Shown piece by piece: positions 35,805-46,941 of a DNA stretch of 64,000 nucleotides; the stretch's first letter is position 1; every line of letters begins with the position of its first letter. The translations under genes were made by a program, and so were the position numbers. This DNA comes from Cryptomeria japonica (taxonomy: Eukaryota; Streptophyta; Pinopsida; Cupressales; Cupressaceae), in assembly GCF_030272615.1 (NCBI RefSeq), contig NC_081405.1:476683508-476747507 (forward strand), read 5' to 3'. The notes under the pieces were generated by a model. It searched no databases and was not told where the DNA came from. It worked only from the letters and a program-made list of their open reading frames with translations.

Positions 35805-36830
35805 TGTTATACCCTAAAAATGGTCATCTAAACCATGAGCCCCTAATCTCAACAACATCACCAAGGTCCTAACCAAAGGCAATTAAATAAATCTTGAGCA
35901 CACAATTAATTTCTAAAATCATCAATATCACATGGAAAATTAATCAACCAATATTAATTAAATATTTATTTAATTAATTAAATCATTCCAAGTAAATCAT
36001 TTTAAAACAATTATCCTATTTATTTTATTGAATATCCTAGCATATTTAATTAAATAAATTAATTTTCCATTAAATCATCAAAAAAGGAATTAATTGGAAA
36101 AAAGAGTTAAAAATTGAGAAAATAAATCAATTGGAGATAATCTTGAAAAACAAATTAAAAATTGATAAATAATCTCAAAGAAAGCAATTAAAACAATTAA
36201 ATATTAAAATTGAATGAAATAGAGAATAAATCAGTTTTTTCTTGATTTTATCTTAATTTTAGTTCAATTTCCTTTAAAACTAAGAAAAGCAGCCAATCAC
36301 ATCAATTCACCAGGATTGTGCTTCCTCTTGGAAAATCTTGATCACTCATCATCATTTGATCTCAGCCATTGGTTTCTTTCTGAATTTTCTATAAATTCAG
36401 GCTCTCATCTCTCATTCAAGGATCTTGGAGAATATATTGTTATTATATTGTTTTTGCTCTAGGTTCATTAAGAATTTGCATTGAGATATTGCATATTAGT
36501 TATTTCATATTCATTAAATCATCTATCTTAAATATTCATGTATTGCTTAAATCATGTTAGATTAATCTTGCATATCTAGCTTAAATCGTACATTCATTTA
36601 GCTCAATCTTATGCTCATATAGATAAAATCCTTCATTTAGTTGTTGTCTAGTCACTATATAGCTTAGCAATCTGAGAGAAATCTAAACTCGCATCTACTA
36701 GAAGGGAATAGGTCACTTTGTAATGATTTATTATTTATTGATTATTGATTTACTAACCATGCATCTAATGACTTAATTGAAGTGTTGTGTATTACAGCTT
36801 GCAGATACAGATTCACTTTTCACACACACA
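35805..36830 (+). repeat. 3' LTR of Tat-A
   Basis: 1026 bp, starts TGTTATACCCTAAAAATGG (5' copy TGTAATACCC), ends CACACACACA and is followed by CAAAG. Confidence 0.88.
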
Positions 36831-36835
36831 CAAAG
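36831..36835. repeat. Right target-site duplication of Tat-A
   Basis: CAAAG, pairing with GAAAG at 13450-13454. Confidence 0.65.
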
Positions 36836-37279
36836 TACCATGTTGAGAGGCCACCAACACTTCAACCAACTTATTTATTAGTAAGATCAATGCAGGAAGC
36901 CCGAATGCTACCAAATAATATAGAAAGGAAAATAGGAGAGTTGATGAGAACTTTCAGCAAAATGAATGAGACACTTCTACCTAGTATTGAGAATAAAAAT
37001 GGGGAAATTGAACCTTTACAATTATGGAAAGAAGAGGTGGAAAGAGTTATCAACACACAGGTGGACGTGATTTGTGCTGATTTAGACACTGTCATGTTGG
37101 AGGATAGCATGGATAAGATAATACACATGATAATTTTTCAAAACTTTTGAAAGGGAGGCAAATCAAGTAGCAATTAAGTACATTCCCTATAGGTCAAAAG
37201 CTGACGAGGTTATGATTTTCAAATGGTTGTCAGATGAGGAATATGCTGAATGGAGTAATATTTATTTGAAGGATGAATG
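36836..37279 (+). pseudogene. ORF1-H: C-terminal part, right of Tat-A
   Basis: Continues the ORF1-H trace after the Tat-A insertion: ERPPTLQPTYLLVRSMQEA, helical IERKIGELMRTFSKMNETLL, LWKEEVERVINTQVDVICAD. A frameshift follows near 37145, then YIPYRSKADEVMIFKWLSDE, ending at a TGA at 37277-37279. The ending lies about 300 bases before the TATA box at 37585. Confidence 0.55.
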
Positions 37280-37584
37280 AGGACATCAATTAGTTAGTTA
37301 GTTAACTATGTGATGTGGAAGTATAGTAGATAGTTCTAGTTCTATGCAGTGGTCGCTTTTTGGACATGAGCATTAAAAGAGGTTGGCCCTTCCCAAATCT
37401 TCATCGACAATGAAAAAAGGGAAAAGGAATGCATAAAGTGTAATGATGAATTAGTTGCAGATATTTTGGTCTTGGTTGTAGCATTCCTTAAATGGAATAT
37501 TTTGTAACTGAATTATAGGTAACCGGTCATTTTTTAATGACAGGTGTCTCCTCTGGCCTGTAGCTTGTTCTTCTCCCTTATTTC

Positions 37585-37590
37585 TATAAA
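37585..37590 (+). promoter_or_regulatory. TATA box in the H LTR
   Basis: TATAAA within TTTCTATAAAAGATAATTC, in a pyrimidine-rich context (CTTGTTCTTCTCCCTTATTT). Transcription would start about 30 bases downstream. Confidence 0.55.
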
Positions 37591-37870
37591 AGATAATTCA
37601 AGGCCAAGAGAAAGGGTTATGAATTTGGTCTCTGTACTTAGTAATTTTGAAAATGCTCAGAGTCATAAGGTACATGTAGCAGATGTTAGTTGAAAGTGAG
37701 CAATTGTAAGGATTTTGGAAAGAAATAGATAAGAGTCACATGCCTAGCTTTTTCTTATAGGTTCTTAAAGGATTATGTGTAAATGGTATTTATGACAGAG
37801 AGAAAATTGATTTAAAAGGAATTATAATTCTGATTTATTTTTCTCCTTTGTGTAATTCTATCATCTTTTG

Positions 37871-37876
37871 AATAAA
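37871..37876 (+). terminator. Possible polyadenylation signal in the H LTR
   Basis: AATAAA in TTTTGAATAAAATATG, about 285 bases after the TATA box, a plausible R-region position. Confidence 0.4.
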
Positions 37877-38592
37877 ATATGATTAAGGATTTCTTTAATT
37901 CGGTGCACTATTGTGGTGTATGTACTTTCCATTCCTTCTTTGATCTAAGGGCTCAATTAAAATGCTTGAGTATAATGGCAGAGTGATACAACTTGTGGAT
38001 TTGATAAGTAGTCTAGATCAAGGTTGTCGATGGAAAATGTTGTAAGGCAATGTTTTCTCAAGATCTGAATGCTATTAGATTAATTTTGTTGTAACTCATT
38101 TATATATGTTGAGATCAAGTGCCCAATGGATAGAGGCACTGGTCATAGTTTGTCACGAGTCCTTACATTTATTTCTAGGCTCTATTCATCTGTGTTTATT
38201 GCATAAGTGATTATTATCAAGTAGCACTTTCATTTAATATGTATTGTTGTGTGTTTCGTCCATCTCAAGCTCCATCTAGGTTGAGGATCACTAAATGAAT
38301 AGCCATCCTTGATAATTCTCCGTGCTATTGAGCCCATATTTGAGATTTTATGCTTAATTTTGGTGAAGGTATAAGTATGGCACAAAGATTATAAGTTCAT
38401 CAAAAAATCACCCTCCTCAATTTTGCAAAGCCCAAAGTGTAGAAGGATAAGAAGAAATCCTTGTCATATGTTGGTCCAAGTCCTTGGAGATTTCAAATAA
38501 TTGGAGTTGGCCTCTCCTCTGATAAATCTAAAGAATGAACTTGGTTTCTACCTCCTCGTAGTGTAAACCACATCCTTGGGCACCAAGAAAAA

Positions 38593-38610
38593 TGGCGACT
38601 CTGTGGGGGA
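38593..38610 (+). other. Primer-binding site of element H
   Basis: TGGCGACTCTGTGGGGGA. Near-identical to the site of element L. A diverged second copy of the same neighbourhood (CAACAACTCTGTTGGGGAAC) lies at 38691-38710. Confidence 0.65.
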
Positions 38611-39016
38611 TAGTTGTCTATAATCTCTAGTTAGAAAAGATTGAATCATCATATTGGTTGAGATTACCCTATCTGAGCCACCAAAAAAAACAACAACTCT
38701 GTTGGGGAACAATGCATAGTTGTAGTCGGTTGTGTTGTCCATTTAGAAAATTGCATTGAAACTATATTGCATTTCTGTGACTTGAAGGTTGAGTCTATGT
38801 TTTGTGTTTCCAGTTCATATTCTCAACTGTAAAGGTGTTCTACATTTGTTAAAAGGATTTTCCTATTTGTGAACAAGGTTTATAAATCTCTCTCAAAGAC
38901 TACTGAATATTGATTTATTTGGCATCCTGAAGTAATTTGGGTGGTGACTATGAAATCTTTATGCCAGTGCATGTATTTTGAAAATTTTAAATAACTCTTT
39001 GAAAGATTTTATTTTT

Positions 39017-41263
39017 ATGAGTAAACCTAATAACACTAGAGGTTACATGTGGCTACATCCCGAGGATGGATTAGAAGAGCTTCCTGCAGTTACATCAAGG
39101 ACTACAAGAAGAAGAAACACAGAATGAAGCAATGATCCCTTGTCATGGAAACCAAAGCACAAGAACACAAGTAAGTCATCCTTGCATCATGTTTCTAAAG
39201 TTCACACAACTTCTAAAACTTTTGAATCAGATAGCATGAAAATTTTTGATTCTTTGTTTAACACACATGTACAAGAAGAAGTACAAAAATAAAATAAGGA
39301 GGTTACTCAAGTTGAGTATTTAGAAACAAAAAGAGGTTGAAGTAGAAGTAGAAGTCATCAAGATAGTATTATTGGTGTACCTCCTCCTCTTAGCCCTAGG
39401 ACAAAACTTCCTTATAATTTTGAATCAACCAAGGAACAAGGAGACACTAACCTAACAGATTTAGGTGATACTTTTGGATCTGAAATAACTTTGCCAGATC
39501 TTGAAGAGGTTTTTGGAGATACGCATATTAATGAAAGAACTCCAAGAACAAATTGACTTGAGAAAAAGAAAAGAAAAGGAGAAGGAATCTGAAGTTATGA
39601 ATGTTGTGATTGAGAGGGACAACTTAATGAGGCAATTGGCTACACTCAAGGCTTTGAATCATGAGCAAGTTAAGCCTAATGTTGAGGGTCTCTTTCGAAG
39701 AGAAATTCTAGACAAGAAATTCGAACAAGCTATAAAATAAAATCCTAGGAGCCTTGCTGATAGCCAAAAGCTAGTAGGTCCCAATCAGTTGAATTCTCAA
39801 ATTCCCAAGTTAGACCAGGACAAGGGAAAGAAAAAGGTGTTCGATATCAAAATAAATGATCAAAATGCTCCCACTGTCTTGGATTCAAGCCATGGGTTGT
39901 CTCAAATAGAAGATGAATTAGAAAGGGATAGGATAGAAAGTGAGACTCTTGCAAAAGAGAAAGAGAATTGATATGGAAGCCTCAATAGAAGAAATGAAAA
40001 GGAAAATTGGTTTCCTAAAAATGTCATCATTAAATGATGCTTCCTTAACCATTGGTTCATCTAATACCTAGGGTGTTTCAAGTTTGATTCCCATAGCTGT
40101 ACCAAATATTAGTATGATTACTCCTGCTAAAATTGTTCAGGGTACTCAGAGGATTGGAGTTGTTGTTGGGATTGGTAATGGAATGAAAATGACTAGAACT
40201 ATTGCAATTAATAATGTTGTAGGACAATCTACTACTGGATAGTTCCAAACAAGACCTATCCACCTAGAAAGGTATAGGTAATTGTGTTTCAATGGGATAC
40301 CAGGGTATCCTAATACAGTCCCAAATGAGTTGAGGGACAAGATAAATAAGTTTGCGGGAAATAATGTTGTCAGGATAAAATGGAAAAACCTTTGGATTAA
40401 AGCCAAAGGAAGAAGACAAGTCAGATAAGGTGCTCAACACCTTGAAGGATCTTAAGTTGACTATTGCAAAATATGATAAGTTTGTTGCACTAGAAAAGCA
40501 ACAGTTCAACAAATTTGACAGACCTCCAAGGCTACAAGATCATCCTTACAACACAGATTGGAAGGATGGGAAGCCGGTTCAGCAACAACAAAGGAATAGA
40601 CAGGAGGAACAAACTCTTGATCCATTATAGAAACATACAATAAATGTTGTTTAAGATACACCTTGGTGTATTGCTTTTCAATCACCTCATTCACTCGAGT
40701 ATTGTGTTGTTGCACAATTTATTTCTACCTTGGATGAGATACAAGAAGAAGAGAAATTATTTTTTTGAAGATGACAATGTAGATTGTCTTATGACTACTT
40801 CTTACTTAGGGAAAGCAGAATACTTCTTTGATACTGAGACTCGTGAATTGGATGTGGATTATCAAAGGAAAAGGAATGAATCGTATCATCAACAAGGTTT
40901 TCTTATGATGAATAATTTATTGATGACCAAGCATGCAATTTTGAGCAAGGAGAAAACATTGTATCTTTGAGAAGACCTTCAAACTAGGAGATTGCCCGGA
41001 TAACAGCTGATATGGTGGCCCAAGTCAAAAGTAGTTACCAACTGAGAAACAAAATAGTTGGTGAAGAGGGTAATCCTTCTATTTTATTCATTAAGGAAAT
41101 GAAGATTAAAGGTCGGGAGGTCAAAGAAAATAAACCGAAGAAAGATATGGTCAAGAAAAAGGAATGGGCTAAGAAGGTTGAAATTGAAAAGCCCAATGAG
41201 GAGGTTGCTTCACCCAAAGTGAAGACAAAAATGGTTGAAAATCCTGTTGTGCCTATTGGATAG
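39017..41263 (+). pseudogene. Element H gag region
   Basis: ATG at 39017 (MSKPNNTRGYMWLHPEDGLE). The first part is charged: KLPYNFESTKEQGDTNLTD, then FGSEITLPDLEEVFGDT. Then comes a helical Glu/Lys-rich part and a short conserved-looking stretch NGIPGYPNTVPNELRDKINK near 40290. A zinc-binding-like PWCIAFQSPHSLEYC near 40660 fits C-x2-C-x3-H-x4-C with the second Cys replaced by Phe. After it come FFEDDNVDCLMTTSYLGKAE and a Lys-rich stretch. I could not find a full Retrotrans_gag capsid core; it may be deleted around 40380. Several stops and frameshifts. Confidence 0.6.
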
Positions 41264-41266
41264 AAC

Positions 41267-42605
41267 TTGAAGCAAAAACCAAATGTTGAAAACAACAAGT
41301 TGAAGAAACATGAAGAAAAAATAGGTATGTCCCTTGAATTTCTAGAATACACACCTATTGACATGTTTCAATTGCTTTCACAAATTATAGTCAAAATTCA
41401 TTTACAAGAAATGTTCAAAATATATGAACATAAGGAGAAAGACTTGGCCTTGGTTAAGGGTGTTTCTCCTTTTGCCAAAATTGGATGTAAAAGAACCATT
41501 TCTAATGTAAAGGAACAAGCGAGTAAAAATGAGGCAAAAGATAAAGAGTTAGAGGGAATGGTTTTTCAAATTCCTCAAATTTATCTTGAGGATCCAATGG
41601 ATGAGTCCTTAGAAATTGTTGATCCTTTCTTTTTGAGTGTGATCACAAATTGAGGAGTGTTAAAAAATTGTATGATTAATTCTAGGGCCTCAAATAATGT
41701 TATGCCAGTAAGAATAATGCAAGCTGTGGGTCTAAATGTAGATACCTCTCAGGGTAGATGTTGTGTTATGGACTCAAGAAAGGTACCTATGATAGGTACT
41801 ATAAGAGCATTGCCTTATAAGCTCATAGCCTTCTTTGAAAAGGATTTGACTATGAGTATTTTAGTTGTGGACATTCCATCTCACTATGGGATGTTGTTAT
41901 CCATAAAATGAAGTGCTTCTATCGAGGGAAGTTTACAATGTGATCTATCATATGAAACTTTTTATATTGATGGTAAAAGTGTAAGAGTTGTAAGGGAGTC
42001 AAGGGTGCCATATATGATGGTACAAGAAAGGGACTCTGATCAAGACATGATGTGTTTCATAGACACTGACATCAATGCTTTTAGAATTGAAGATACCCCA
42101 CAAGAAGAAAAGGAACAACCTGAACCAATGGAGACAAAAGCAAAGAACCCATCAGATGATAACAATTTGTGGATGATGTATTTCGATGGGGCTATCTCTA
42201 AGGAAGGCTCCAGTGCAGGAGTATTATTCATCTCACCTAATGAAAAAACATTTAAGTTTTCTTTTACTCTTTCTTTTGCATGCACGAATAATGTGGCAAA
42301 GTATGAGACATTATTATTAGGATTGAGACTAGCTGAGAAGCATGGGATAAAGAATCTCAAGGTTATTAAAGATTCCAAGTTAGTCATATCCCAGATCAGA
42401 TCAAAATATGCATCAAAGAACAAGAGGTTGTAGCAGTACAAAAATACTATATGGGATGAGATTAAATTTTTTTATGCATTTAACATTAACGGGAAAGGAA
42501 GGAGCCATAACAGGATGGCGAACTTACTAGCTAATATTGGTCTAAGGCCAGAAGATATAAGTTTTGTAGGAAAATCAAAGATTGAGGTTCAAACTAGGCC
42601 ATCAG
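41267..42605 (+). pseudogene. Element H protease directly joined to RNase H (no RT between)
   Basis: One reading frame with two TGA stops carries both domains to 42433. The protease has CMINSRASNNVMP where the family has DSGASNN (Asp and Gly both changed), then MGLNVD-like text and LVVDIPSHYGMLLS. A linker of about 110 residues follows (including FYIDGKSVRVVRES and EEKEQPEPMETK). RNase H then begins with LWMMYFDGAISKEGSSAG (Asp kept), KYETLLLGLRLAE (Glu) and VIKDSKLVISQI (Asp), and ends at SHNRMANLLANI near 42530, where the last Asp is Asn. The roughly 400-residue RT and the gypsy RNase H expected between them are absent. Confidence 0.75.
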
Positions 42606-42619
42606 AAGATATTCAATGA

Positions 42620-43574
42620 TGATGAAGATGCACATCAGTTGGTCAAAAAATGTGATCCATGCTAGAGTTTTTTTGGAAATTTGAATTTTTCAATAAATTT
42701 GCCATTAAAGCCTGTGAATGTGCAAACCCCATTTCAGTAGTGGGGTATTGATTTTATTGGGGAAATAGCATGCAAATCCAGTGGTTGTCAATCCTGGATC
42801 CTGGTAGCCACAAATTATTTCACTAAGTGGGTTGAGGCTATACCAACTAGAAGGGAAACAAGTAAGGTGGTGATTGATTTTATCATTGATAATAAATTGA
42901 CTAAATTTGGTTGTCCCGAAAGAATAGTCTCTGACAATGCTATGAGTTTTAGATCAGAAGAATATGAATATCTATGCAATAAATATGGTATCCTAATTTC
43001 ATATTCATCACCTTACCACCCCCAAGGAAATGGACAAGCTGAATCAAGCAATAAGATCTTGATGAAGATCATCAAAATAATCCTAGACAAGAACAAGGAA
43101 GCCTGGGATTCAAAACTAAAACTGGCAGTTTGGGAAGAAAGGGTAACTATTAAGAAGGCAATAGGATGTGCTCCTTTTGATTTGGTATATATTATACAAG
43201 AAAGGTTGCCCCAAAATAATTTATTGCATATGTACAAATTTTTCCAAACATATGATAATGATATATATGATGATATGCAACTGAGGGTAGAAGCTTTGAT
43301 ACAGTTGGATGAAACCAGGAGAGAAGCTAGTGCCAGAAATGCAAAATTGCAAATGCAAGTAAAACACTTGTATGATAAGAGAACAATTGCAAGAAGTTTT
43401 CAAACTGATGTCTTGGTCCTGATGTGGAATGAAAGGATAGAAGATAAAGGAAAACATGACAAATTTGATTCCATTTGGCTTGGTCCATGTCTTATCCAAA
43501 GCAAGTGGGGAGAAGATTCATATTTTTTCAAAGATATAAACAGTGAAATTCTCAAACTCCCTATTCATGGATAG
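42620..43574 (+). pseudogene. Element H integrase
   Basis: The zinc-binding domain is reduced to its end (HQLVKKCDPC, then a stop). The core reads WGIDFIGEIACKSSG (first Asp), SDNAMSFRSEEYEYL (second Asp) and YHPQGNGQAESSNKILMKII (Glu). The frame is open 42867-43574 (235 codons), including FDLVYIIQERLPQ and a C-terminal domain with DVLVLMWNERIEDKGKHD and FDSIWLGPCLI. The three catalytic acids are kept. Stops lie only in the first part. Confidence 0.82.
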
Positions 43575-44379
43575 TTCTTAAAGCCCTAATTTTCTTAAAG
43601 TAGTTCTTTTCCATGAATGTTAGATTGCATTACATCTAGTTTTGTATATAGGTTGGTTTGTTTCCTTTCTGGTTTGAGCTACCCTATCTAGGTAATTTCC
43701 TTTCTTGATCTGCTTAACCAAAGATTCTGGGTCCTCATATCATCCTAGAGTGATGACCATCCCCAACTAGAGCAACTGATGGTCAATGAAAATCACCTAG
43801 CAAAAAATTTTCATGCGTTAGATTAAAATGAGTCATCTAGATCTTGTCTTGCTCTCTCTCTTGCGCTTCAGGCTTAGGGTTTAGGGTTTTATGGATTTTG
43901 TTTAAATCTTGATGAGATCCCTTGAAATTATTATAAATTCACATTACCCATTCACTTAAGCCTGAGAGTTATAGTAACATTGGCAGGGCCTTTTTATATG
44001 TCCTAAGTATTTATTTGTTGTGCGGGTCCTAATTTTTCTAAGTATGCGCTTTGATTTTCCTAGGCGGGTCCCTTTTCAAATTTTAGCTGACATATTTGTA
44101 ATAACAATTGAGCTACTAATGTTTTCCATTGTCTGCACATGTCTTAGTGGATGGAGATATTTTAATCATGATCATAAAACATGCTCGATTGTTAAACGAC
44201 TAGAGAAAGTTTATTTCGTGGCTAGTAGTATAAAGTGCAGCCAGATCCGATGGTTCTCGCTACCCTGTGGTAGAAAGTGCTCGAAAGATAATCATCGTGA
44301 CATCGCGAGATGATGCCACGTGTATAGGGCGGGCCGAGAGAAGATAGATGGTGGGGGCCGCTCATAGAAATGAGGGGGA
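43575..44379 (+). other. Element H 3' untranslated region with polypurine tract
   Basis: Non-coding. A polypurine tract GAAATGAGGGGGA at 44368-44379 directly precedes the 3' LTR start. A short frame at 44020-44313 has no recognisable content. Confidence 0.6.
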
Positions 44380-44535
44380 TGTCATGTCATGCTATTGATG
44401 TTTCTGCTTGCCATGAAAGATGGTCAATTTTAGATTGACTAGTATAGAACATATGATGTGCCATTGTGGAAAGAATTGATGACCCAATTTCAAACTTGGT
44501 TCAAATATGAATTCAAGTCATTTTCCACTTGCACG
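44380..44535 (+). repeat. 3' LTR of element H, first 150 bp only
   Basis: Matches 9584-9715 with one insertion of about 25 bases; cut by Tat-C. The rest of this LTR should lie beyond the right edge. Confidence 0.7.
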
Positions 44536-45661
44536 TGTGTGTGAAAAGGTGGAATAAGGATCTGTATCTGCAGGACACAACACTTCAATTATGTCATTAC
44601 ATGTATGGTTAGACAAATATAAGCATGAATAATAAAACCATAACAAATCGACCAATTACCTTCTAAAAGATGCGAGTATAAGATTGCTCTTAGATTTTTA
44701 TAAGTAATACCAGTGACTAGACTACACCAAGATGAAGGATTTAATCTATATGAGCATGATATTAAGCTAAAATGGATGCAAGATGGATGAATAATTCAAA
44801 AAATAACAAATTCAAGCAATAATGGATTCAAGCAATATGGATACAAATAATCTAAAAAAAACACAATGTATTCATTGACTCCAGAGCAAAATCAGCGTAA
44901 TAATAATCTCCAAGCGTGTTATCAAAAATCTCTGGGGTAAATTGGATGAGAGTTGAAGGCTGAATTTATAGAGAATTACAAGAGAGATGATGAAAAAGCT
45001 CAATTTAGGATTAATTGAAAATAATTGAGAAATCATGTTCAATTAACCTTGAGATAGATTCCAACTATAGTTGAATTGAAATGCATTCAGATTATAAGTT
45101 CAAGATGCATTAGAAATAAGATTTAATTAATTCCATGCACTTGTGATAAAAATAGATAATTCTTTGATTTATTCAAGAAAAGAGTCTTTTAATGCAACTG
45201 AACTTCTTTTTCTGAAAAGCTTTGAGTTCCAATTTTAGAGAATAATTAATAATTAAATTAATTACTTTTTCAATCTCAAGTTCTAAATTTAGAAAAAGTA
45301 TCTCAAGTTTGATTTCTCTCTCAATTCAATTATTTTATTTTATTTTCAATTCAACTCCTCTTTTGTAATAAATTAATTCCTTTTTTTGCATGATTAAATG
45401 ACAAATTTATTAATTAATTAAATATGCAAGGATATTTAATAAATTAAATAGGATAATTGATCAAAATGATTTTCTTGGAATGATTCAATTAATTAAATAG
45501 ATATTTAATTAATATTGAGTAATTGACTTGCCATGTGATATTTGATGATTAAAGAATTAATAAAGTGCTCAAGATTGATTTAATTGCCTTTGGTTAGGAC
45601 CTTGGTGATGTTGTCAAGATTAGGGGTCCATGGTTTAGACGATCATTTTTAGGGTATTACA
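44536..45661 (-). repeat. 3' LTR of Tat-C
   Basis: 1126 bp; minus strand starts TGTAATACCCTAAAAATG and ends in CACACACA. It is preceded (minus sense) by a polypurine tract AAAGAGGAGCAAA. Confidence 0.82.
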
Positions 45662-46936
45662 TTTGCTCCTCTTTGAATTAATGTGTGAGCAACGCATTGG
45701 TTCAAAGAATAGTTTATGTCTAGGAGATACCACTTCTGAACTTGATTGATCATGAACCAGATGAAAAGCATGGTGTTTAGCTTGATTTGAAGCGATGAAG
45801 ATGAACACAGTCTGATTAAAGCGATACCGATCTCAGACTTGATTGAACTAGGAATGATAGAGAGCAAAGATACCAAACTTGAACTTGATTGATCAAGAAG
45901 TGGATCTTACTAATCTAGAACTTGATTCAACTAGACACAGTGAGCAAAGATAAAATCGATCTTGAACTTGATTGATCAAGATATGATGAGCGAATATAAA
46001 CTGTCCAACTTGATTCGATGGGATGAAACTGAACACCTGCTTAGATTAAGCATGTGATCAAAGATACTCTTTAAACCCTTGATTGAGTTTAAATAAATAA
46101 TCAGCTTGATGAAAAGTGATGAAACTTATTAACGTTAAGAGATTGATTCAGATGAAGACAAATATCAGCTTGATTTGAAGCAATGAAACTGATATGCCCC
46201 TAGTGATTGATTCGATCAACTTGATGTGAAGTGATGAAGCTGAAATGCCCCTTAGTAATAAGAATTTGATTTTCTTTAGTTGAAAAAGATTATTTTTTTT
46301 TGCTCGACTTTTGGTGAAGATTTGAAAATTTTCTTGACTTTGAAGATGTGAGGTCATAAGGTCATCAGTATGCCCCCTCGGGAACGAAATTGAAAGATAG
46401 TGAGGGTACATGATTATAAGCAATTTTTGGCGATGATAATGATTTGAGCACAAATGATTCAGAGGAATATTTGAAATTTTGGCATTGATTGATAAGAAAT
46501 TAAGCACAAAGTTTTTTTGTAGAACAAAATTGAATTGAGATTCAACATTGATTACTAAGAAATTGAGCACAATTAGAAGGAAGAATAAGCATTTGATGAA
46601 AAGTGCTAAGTGGTCCAATTGTTTTGAAATTGACTAGAAAAATGATCTCAAATTTTGATTTTGATCCCGAAAATGGAATCAAAACGGGCAAATTAGCTAA
46701 GGGTACAATTTTCATGTCCATCGAAGCATGTTGAAAAATTAGGGTTTTGGCTATATATGGGTTAAAAGTGTCATTTTCAATTCATTTTAACCTCCCAAGT
46801 TTAAAAATTCAAAAATCCTTCTATGAAGAAAAATGATGGTTCCCACTCATGAGCATTGATTCAAGCACTAAAGATGACATAATGGATCGTAAAACTATGA
46901 GCCAATGGTAAGTGATCGATCTTAAGCCTCTTTATG
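45662..46936 (-). other. Tat-C region upstream of its 3' LTR
   Basis: Non-coding. It carries repeated (C/G)AACTTGATTGATCA units at about 45730-46000, the same repeats as in Tat-A at 35510-35720. It ends at TTCTC, the duplication made by element D. Confidence 0.65.
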
Positions 46937-46941
46937 TTCTC
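46937..46941. repeat. Left target-site duplication of element D
   Basis: TTCTC; an exact copy is at 54554-54558. Removing D rejoins the Tat-C sequence homologous to 34590-34620. Confidence 0.85.

Larger units (their letters stand above)
13455..36830 (+). mobile_element. Tat-A: Ty3/gypsy (Tat-like) retrotransposon with antisense PMD gene
   Basis: Complete but decayed element with 5' LTR 13455-14461, primer-binding site 14466, leader, gag, protease, G-patch, RT, RNase H, second RNase H, integrase, an antisense PMD ORF, polypurine tract and 3' LTR 35805-36830. It is interrupted by Copia-B (24437-31077), leaving about 16.7 kb of native length. The second RNase H before the integrase and the long 3' region with an antisense ORF are hallmarks of the Tat group. 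It inserted into ORF1-H. Many nonsense mutations make it non-functional. Confidence 0.85.
36836..38585 (+). repeat. 5' LTR of element H, second part (end of U3, R, U5)
   Basis: Holds the end of ORF1-H, then a TATA box, a polyadenylation-type AATAAA and a CA end about seven bases before the primer-binding site. That order (ORF, TATA, AATAAA, LTR end, primer site) is the reason I place the ORF in U3. Confidence 0.6.
9584..44535 (+). mobile_element. Element H: Ty3/gypsy element with an ORF-bearing long LTR and no reverse transcriptase
   Basis: The 5' terminus at 9584 (TGTTGTGTCATGC) matches the sequence that begins after the polypurine tract at 44380 (TGTCATGTCATGC). The match continues for about 140 bases, including GACCCAATTTCAAACTTGG, with one small indel, defining the start of 5' and 3' LTRs. 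Internal order is primer-binding site 38593, gag, protease, RNase H, integrase, polypurine tract 44368-44379. The 5' LTR is split by Tat-A (13455-36830). The 3' LTR is cut by Tat-C after about 150 bases, so its right end is outside. Native length up to the 3' LTR is about 11.4 kb. H inserted into P, so it is younger than P and older than Tat-A and Tat-C. Confidence 0.7.

Noticed and set aside
37280-38580. Independent gene between ORF1-H and gag of H
   Set aside because: Only short frames; the promoter and polyadenylation signals and LTR end explain the stretch.
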